A stretch of DNA of 64,000 bases from Bombyx mori (lineage: Eukaryota; Arthropoda; Insecta; Lepidoptera; Bombycidae): NCBI RefSeq assembly GCF_030269925.1, contig NC_085117.1, positions 8,556,731 through 8,620,730 of the forward strand, given 5' to 3'. Position 1 is the first letter of the stretch; every line of letters starts with the position of its first letter. Positions 58,121 through 64,000 of this stretch are shown here, one piece after another. The translations under genes were made by a program, and so were the position numbers. Under the pieces are notes generated by a model. It ran no database searches, was not told where the DNA came from, and worked only from the letters and a program-made list of their open reading frames with translations.

Positions 58121-58600
58121 ATGTCTATATTTAAAATCAATGTCATAATAACCTCTCTAATGACTCCAAATTCGCAGAAACCACACAACTATATTGAGAT
58201 AAAACTAAGGCGAAGTGTATTTAATTTTAAAGTCCATATTGAGAAAATCTGCTCGAAGGTTTTCAAGTCTTTCGGATTTGTTTTGCGGAACTGTAGGGAC
58301 TTTAGTGGATCGGAAACAACAATATTACATCTCTTGAATTAGTAGCAACCTGGAAAACTGCAGTATTACTTGGAATCGTTTTTATGACTTGTATAAAAAT
58401 ATTGGATGGGGTATAGAAGCACTTTCTATGGTCCCTTGGTATCATCTGCAATATTGCTAGATCTATTCAAAGTTACGTGGCAGGGCTAAAGTATTTTCAC
58501 ATGAGCTCTCTTTCGGAACGGAGACGCACGCTCGATCTATTCTTTCTGTACAAACTTGCTGAAAGAAAATATGATGTTCCCGATTCTTATCTCATCTGAA
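58121..58600 (+). pseudogene. CR1/Jockey-type LINE, region after the RT core
   Basis: HIEKICSKVFKSFGFVLRN (about 58220-58290) is a good match to the segment that follows the reverse-transcriptase core in CR1/Jockey-type LINEs. After a stop and frame changes, SLSERRRTLDLFFLYKLAER (about 58503-58562) matches the next conserved block. A stop at 58340-58342 and an indel between blocks break it. A different family from LINE B. Truncated against a Bm1. Confidence 0.65.
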
Positions 58601-58605
58601 CTTTC

Positions 58606-58795
58606 CCCGCCTATTGCTGCCGTGAAGCAGTAATGCGTTTCGGTTTGAAGGGTGGGGTAGCCGTTGTAACTATACTGAGACCTTAGAACTTATATCTCAA
58701 GGTGGGTGGCGCATTTACGTTGTATATGTCTATGGGTTCCAGTAACCACTTAGCACCGGGTAGGCTGTGAACTCGTTCACCCACAGCATTAAAAA
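58606..58795 (+). mobile_element. Bm1 SINE, 3' part
   Basis: Forward copy, 'cgcctattgctgccgtgaag' to 'cacccacagcattaaaaaaa', directly joined to the LINE fragment. Confidence 0.85.
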
Positions 58796-59182
58796 AACAA
58801 AAAAATAATAATAATATGCCACGTCAACAATGCGTTCAGGGGTCCTAGATACTGTATCAGCCTCGGTAAGAATGCACCATGTGTCAACACATTACAGATT
58901 AGTTGGGGAATGAAATAATGTGCACAGTCGGTATTCTTTGGACATTGTTGCTGGCACTGTTGGTTTCCAAATTTGACAGTTTAAAGTTTTACAACCTTAA
59001 TCGTGCCTTAACCTTACTCAATGAGCTTAATTGTGTTATGTAATAGCTTATGTACCTACTAGTAGTATTAAACGTCATAATGTTTTATATATTTGCCATA
59101 GTTTACGCTCTACGGCTTGGTCTGTTTTTATATTGTACGATTTACGACTATTGGGGAATTGTTTAAGATTATCCTATCTAAT
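58796..59182. other. AT-rich sequence, nothing recognised
   Basis: No repeat or frame. Confidence 0.4.
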
Positions 59183-59298
59183 TCAATGGTAGGTAGCGGC
59201 TTGGCTCTGCCCCTGGCATTGATAACATCCATGAGCAACGGTAACTACTCACCATCAGACCATGCCCTTGTCTGCCTGCAAGGCAATAGAAAAAAATC
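59183..59298 (+). mobile_element. LINE tail B, 3' fragment
   Basis: 'ggtagcggcttggctctgcc' to 'tgcaaggcaatagaaaaaaa', with 'gtgggccgtatg' deleted around 'catcagaccatgcc'. A further scrap of the end ('ggtcgtctgcctagtaaggc') is at about 59480. Confidence 0.75.
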
Positions 59299-59507
59299 CA
59301 TTTTAACGGCTCTCTCGCCGCCGGAACAGAGTTCATTCAAAAACTGCTTGTTTCCAAATATCACTTTTGCAACGGAATATCTGACTCTGGAACTGACACC
59401 CCTCCCCGGTGTTCACTATGATATATTCATGTAAAAGCTTACTAAGTGGTAGATGATCGATCTCTAACAGGTCGTAAGGTCGTCTGCCTAGTAAGGCAAT
59501 GAAGGTT

Positions 59508-59792
59508 ACTGGTGATAGGTATCACCACCTTACCTGTTTCTGCCGTGAAGAAGTAATACGTTTTAGTTTGAAGAGCCTTATGTGGTTTTTTTTTATTGCT
59601 TAGTAGGGTGGACGAGCTCACAGCCCACCTGGTGTTAAGTGGTTACTGGACCCATAGACATCTACAACGTAAATGCGCCACCCACCTTGAGATATGAGTT
59701 CTAAGGTCTCAGTATAGTTGATGTGGGCTTCGACGACCACTTAACACTAGGTCTGTCGTAAGCTCACCCGCCCACATAAGCAATAGAAAAGA
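59508..59792 (+). mobile_element. Old Bm1 split by a reverse Bm1
   Basis: The outer forward copy (59508-59585 and 59721-59792) is interrupted by a reverse 3' fragment (59586-59720) close to consensus. The duplication ATGTGG (59580-59585 and 59721-59726) marks the insertion. Here inner and outer copies are in opposite orientation, unlike 28512-28880. Confidence 0.85.
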
Positions 59793-60206
59793 AAAATGCA
59801 TTTCATTGTCAAGTACTTTAAGCTGTACATTACTCAAGTACTGGTGTTACGAGATTGAACGCCAATTAAGGATTCTCATTGGAAACTTGTCGCACGTGTT
59901 TGGTCAGACATATTTTTCCGCTATGCTCCGATCTCGGATAAATAAATAATGATAATTAACCGCTTACATTGTATTCAGTAAAGTGATTACCTATATTTAG
60001 ACGTGATAAGTAGTGACTTTTGAGTTATGAAGTGATGAAGGCAGCTTTTTAAAGACGATTCCAATTATTGAAATATTCATTGATGATCACGAGAAAGAAA
60101 CAAGAATCGTTGTTACTTAAAAATCAAAATCAATCTAATAACATCTTATCAAGTTTAATCAGGCAACAATTATATATGAAAAACTTACTTAAACTTAGAA
60201 AAAATT

Positions 60207-60432
60207 TACTGGTGGTAGGAGCTCTTGCGAGTCCGCACGGGTAGGTACCACCACCCTGCCTATTTCTGCCGTGGAGCAGTTATGCGTTTCGGTTTGAAGG
60301 GCGGGACAGCCGTTGTAACTATACCGAGAGGTGCCGGCATTTACGTTGTAAATGTCTTTGGGCTCCGGTAGCCACTTAACGTCAGGTGGCCCGTGAGATC
60401 GTCCGTCCACCTAAGTAATAAATAAATAAAAC
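60207..60432 (+). mobile_element. Bm1 SINE, internally deleted
   Basis: Forward copy, 'ttactggtggtaggagctct' to 'cacctaagtaataaataaat', missing about 30 bases between 'ctataccgaga' and 'ggcatttacg'. Confidence 0.85.
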
Positions 60433-60469
60433 TATAAAAACAATACAAAAGCGGGTTCGTTTATTTGAT

Positions 60470-60556
60470 CTTTTCTTTTTATTGCACTTGCAGGCAGACG
60501 AGCATACGGCCCACCGGATGGTGAGTGGTTACCGTTGCCCATGGACTTCAGCAATG
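60470..60556 (-). mobile_element. LINE tail B, 3' fragment
   Basis: Reverse copy, 'attgcacttgcaggcagacg' to 'catggacttcagcaatg'. Confidence 0.8.
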
Positions 60557-60779
60557 GATATATTTGCATTAGTAGGAGGGTAGTATAAATCATTTTTGAA
60601 GCGAAAAGAAAACTTTCAGTAGTAAACTGCGAAGCAAAACCGCGCGGTCGTTTTAGTCTTAAAATAAAACATATTTTATTCTTTGTTCGTGTTTTATACG
60701 TTCGTACGATCGTTTATCCGATCGTGATTGGACTTCCTAAGCAGTTTTGTATTAAGTCGTAATGGTTAAGATGATGGAT

Positions 60780-61050
60780 GACCGTTCCAACTATGCTAGT
60801 TTTCAAATCCCGCAGGCAGGTACCAAAGTAAATACGTATTTAACGCATTCCCGTTAAGGAACAATATCGTAATGCAAGAAATGAACGTGTAAATTGATAA
60901 ATTTACGTAATTACTTGGAGGAAGAAAGTTTGCTCACCCGGGTTGGTAACGTCTACCCATTACTGCGTCGATGGAGTCATAAGTTCCAGTTTTAAGGGTC
61001 AACCGATATATAATTAGCTTGAGATTTTCACTTTAGGTCTACGGGTTGGT
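60780..61050 (+). mobile_element. Bm1 SINE, decayed copy with head
   Basis: 'caaatcccgcaggcaggtac', 'aaatacgtatttaacgcatt', 'ttacgtaattacttggagga' follow the order of the tRNA-proximal half of Bm1. The B box has lost its consensus. Confidence 0.5.
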
Positions 61051-61179
61051 AGCAGAGTAGTATTGTTTATAGGTTTCTTAAGATATTCAAGGGCGAAATG
61101 TTATTTGGTTTAAGGGACATTTTTACAACTTTATATGAGAGTCGTTTCTTCTTCTCTTTCTCCACTTTATCCCACTAGG

Positions 61180-61405
61180 TGGGGTCGAAGTGCTCGGCGA
61201 ATAAATTAACCCATAGATACAGACCACTGAGTTTCTCGCCGGATCTTCTCAGTGGGTCGCGTTTTCGATCCGGTGGTAGATTCTGCGAAGCACTGCTCTT
61301 GCTAGGGCCAGTGTTAGCAAAACTTCCGGTTTGAGCCCCGAAAGCTCACCTATACGTTAGGGTAAAGCTGAAATAGCCTCTCAAGGCTATCAACAAAGGT
61401 AGGAA
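61180..61405 (+). mobile_element. LINE tail A, 3' fragment with extension
   Basis: Begins upstream with 'gtgctcggcgaataaattaa', matching the extension in 10987-11345, then the standard block to 'caacaaaggtaggaattaaa'. Confidence 0.85.
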
Positions 61406-61494
61406 TTAAATAAAGTGCTAGATTTTTTATTTCTGGATTGCGTAAAATTTATCGCAAATTTGTATGGAGTTAGAACAGCGCCCCTAGCGGCAAA

Positions 61495-61540
61495 CGTAGG
61501 TAGGTAGGTGTAAAAAAGGTAGGTAGGTAGGTAGGTGTAA
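61495..61540. repeat. (TAGG)n-type microsatellite
   Basis: Two runs of GTAG units separated by 'tgtaaaaaa'. Next to it, 'agcgcccctagcgg' (61478-61491) is a one-base-short CTCF-like core. Confidence 0.85.
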
Positions 61541-62364
61541 AAACTCGCATTAAGCGTACTGAAATGATGATCACGACCGCTCTACCAAGACTGCAACCGA
61601 GTAACGACTTAGAAGAAATATTAATTATCACTTGATTATTTTCCGATACTTCCAATATTTTACAGTTTTGTGACGACAAACGACTGAAAGAATAGAACAT
61701 TGTGAAAATAAAATAAAAAATATTCTTAATTGTGTGAAAACCGAAAATTACTAAATATACCGAAGTCCGCCTAAAATTATGTTTTCATAAAACGCAATTT
61801 TACTATACTCTACTATAATCATGCTAATTCAAACAAGAAATAATTTATAATCGATAAGTTTACATCTTTACAAGTTTCGAACTTTAATCCAGGTTAAACC
61901 AACAGCACGATCCAATTACATTTATCTATTTAATTAATCTCAATAAACTTTTCAATGAACCAGTTGAATTTATCACAATCCCTCATTAATATCCTAGTCG
62001 ATGACTAACCGGTGGCAGGACAAGGAAATAATCGATACTAAATATGCGGTTTGCATATCGATATTAGTTACGTTTGATCGTGATACAATTAATAGTTTAT
62101 ACTGTGGTCTGTATAAGTACAATCGTTTTGCATAAATGACGGAAATCTTGTCTCGTTAATCGATTATGAATCGTGTTATCGTTTATATATACATTTAATG
62201 AAGTTATAATTGGAACGTACAACGAGATTATCATTCGTTAGGTGGTTTTTTATTTATAAAAATAATAATAATGTGAAATTTAAAATTATCATTAGTTCTA
62301 GATGCGACCATTTCGGGGTAGTTATTATTTGTTTAATTAATATAAAATTATAGAGGTTGAGATG
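61541..62364. other. AT-rich sequence, nothing recognised
   Basis: No repeat or frame that I could support. Confidence 0.4.
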
Positions 62365-62568
62365 ACAAATGTTAAACGGTGGTTTATTAAATGCGTAGTA
62401 TCTGTAAAAGTGCACAAATGTGGGAAAATGAAAGAAAGCCGCTACATATATAATAGTTTTTTAGGATCTTCCAAAAAGTCCACTGAAAAAGTCTCAATAA
62501 ATTACCACCATTTTACTGAGATTATATTTCATCCCATATCATCTCATATCGTTTCATTTATTAAATGA
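62365..62568 (+). repeat. Repeat D, most complete copy
   Basis: Uninterrupted order of the D blocks: 'tagtatctgtaaaagtgcac', 'tcttccaaaaagtccactga', 'ccaccattttactgagatta', 'catcccatatcatctcat'. A 68-codon frame covers it but the other copies are not open, so it is likely non-coding. Confidence 0.6.
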
Positions 62569-63109
62569 CAGTAGATTGTGTTTCTGAATCCGAGATTTCA
62601 TTTAAAATTTAATTAGAAATTCCACACGTCTTTGTGGTCATGATGCGGAGTCATTAAGTTTGATGGGAAGTGTGGAAAGCAATGATAACGCAAATCATTT
62701 GATTGATAATGATTTGGATCCAGATTGGTACTTCGTGTATGACATATTGCAGTGTAACGACCCTTGCAATATCTTCATCATTTGATTGAAGGAAGAGAAA
62801 CAAAAGACAGTCTTATTGACAGACGATTTAGCTGGGCGACTTCGACCAACATCTTTACCCATTTCCTTCCATCTCATGAATGGTGACAAAATTAGGTAAA
62901 ACGGTACTTAATAGTAATAGACATGCTTTAACAAAAACCGACTTAAAATTGAAAAAGAGATATTCCAAAACAAATTAACATAAACTAAAAACAATAATTA
63001 TCGAAATAGGTTGGCGTGATATTGAGTTATTCATCTATTTGTCGCGCACGTACTTAATGCAAATTTAAGATGTATATGGTTTTCTCATGGATACCATTAT
63101 CAGAACTGG
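62569..63109. other. AT-rich sequence, nothing recognised
   Basis: 'aaaaaccgacttaaaattga' at about 62933 may be a reverse scrap of repeat F. Confidence 0.35.
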
Positions 63110-63270
63110 TCTAAATTGAAATGGGACCACACGGAAAGCGTCACTATCTAATAAAAAAACAATCTTCAAAATCGATTCACCCAGTCAAAAGTTATGAGGT
63201 AACAAACAAAAAAAAACATACTGTCGAATAGAGAACCTCCTCCTTTTTTTGAAGTCGGTTAAAAATGAGG
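63110..63270 (+). repeat. Repeat F, 3' end
   Basis: 'tgaaatgggaccacacggaa' through 'gaacctcctcctttttttga' and the end 'agtcggttaaaaatgagg'. A common lepidopteran repeat, probably LINE-derived. Confidence 0.5.
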
Positions 63271-64000
63271 TAAAACGGTACTTAATGGTAATTACCCAAC
63301 TAAAAGATGTACAGTTTTCACCAACAAAATCGAATAGGTACACCAGTTTCTTATCCATAGTTCACGTCGTCTTCAATGGGTTTTATGCCTTGACCTTCTG
63401 TCATTAAATACCAATAAACCATGAAGTCTAAGCCAATATGATGAATGGTAATCATTGTGAATAATACTTAGCATCTAGCCCTCACAACATTATTGCAAAC
63501 ATAATTATCGCTTAGATCACACAACTAAACTCGGCTATATTGAAAACAATATTAATTCTAACGACTTTACAAAATAACATAATATTCTCCGGGCCTTATG
63601 ATTAATCGTGTCGTTTCAAAGCATTTAATCATGACTTCGAATTTATCAGATATTATAAGACTATAGGACTAATTTTTTGCAAAAATATCCTCTTAAATTG
63701 TTTAGGAGCTCAACCGAAAGAACCCATCTATTACCAGCATCATGGTAGCGGATTAATTTGTAAGGAACGTTAATTAAACATTGTTTTGTGTGAATATCTG
63801 CGCAAAAAAGAACAAACGTTGAAAACCCAACAAAATGGTATAAAATCTTTTTTATTGTTGTGGTTGTGGTTTCTGACATTACATTTGAATTTGAATTTTG
63901 GAATGTTTTAGTTTTGTCATTCTCTTTTTTCCGTGCTATTGTACGCGATTTATAAAATTTCTAAATTAAACAAATTTTATACATACAATCCTCGCGAGTT
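63271..64000. other. AT-rich sequence, nothing recognised
   Basis: No repeat or frame. Confidence 0.4.

Noticed and set aside
61495..61540. Insect telomeric repeat
   Set aside because: The unit is TAGG/GTAG, not the TTAGG typical of insect telomeres.
1..64000. CRISPR array, operons or other prokaryotic features
   Set aside because: Repeat types, splice-like signals and tRNA-derived SINEs show an insect nuclear genome. No regularly spaced repeats were seen.

Overview
This window is repeat-rich, AT-rich eukaryotic DNA from a moth, almost certainly a silkworm (Bombyx mori or a close relative). The evidence is some two dozen copies of a tRNA-headed SINE that I recognise as Bm1, two other tRNA-derived SINE families of lepidopteran type, and a 5'-truncated Dong (R4-clade) LINE set in TAA repeats. 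No complete host protein gene is visible. Nearly every protein-like stretch is debris of non-LTR retrotransposons, so the window reads as intergenic or intronic sequence.

Layout: 1-9 kb holds scattered LINE 3' tails (labelled A, B and C here), a (GAATT)n-tailed LINE end and a perfect 13-bp hairpin. 9-16 kb has an inverted-repeat element (10082-10344), an RTE-like repeat, a Bm1 with a duplicated end, two copies of repeat D (one split by a SINE) and a 275-bp TTAA-bounded piggyBac-like MITE (15597-15871). 17.5-20.3 kb is the best place to look for a host gene: a possible terminal exon encoding a membrane-spanning C-terminus (17550-17654), a 117-nt miRNA-like fold-back downstream of it (17800-17916), and a TATA box, CpG-rich block and consensus splice donor (20069-20305). 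20-35 kb is dense in Bm1 and LINE tails, including nested and head-to-head Bm1 copies. 35-42 kb holds a poly(A) insert with a 12-bp target-site duplication, a 19-bp perfect hairpin and repeat E interrupted by an RTE-like repeat. 42.5-44.8 kb is the Dong relic with a full-length Bm1 inside it, next to another LINE C-terminus. 45-64 kb continues with Bm1, LINE tails, a third SINE-T copy, CTCF-like motifs and two eroded reverse-transcriptase C-termini.

How the parts relate: the autonomous LINEs seen here are all 5'-truncated and broken. The SINEs and short tails are presumably passengers of LINE machinery, and the nesting gives a relative order of insertion (Bm1 after Dong, young Bm1 after old Bm1, RTE-like repeat after E, SINE after D). 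Repeat family letters are local labels from similarity by eye; percent identities were not computed and boundaries are good to about 5-20 bases unless a target-site duplication is given.
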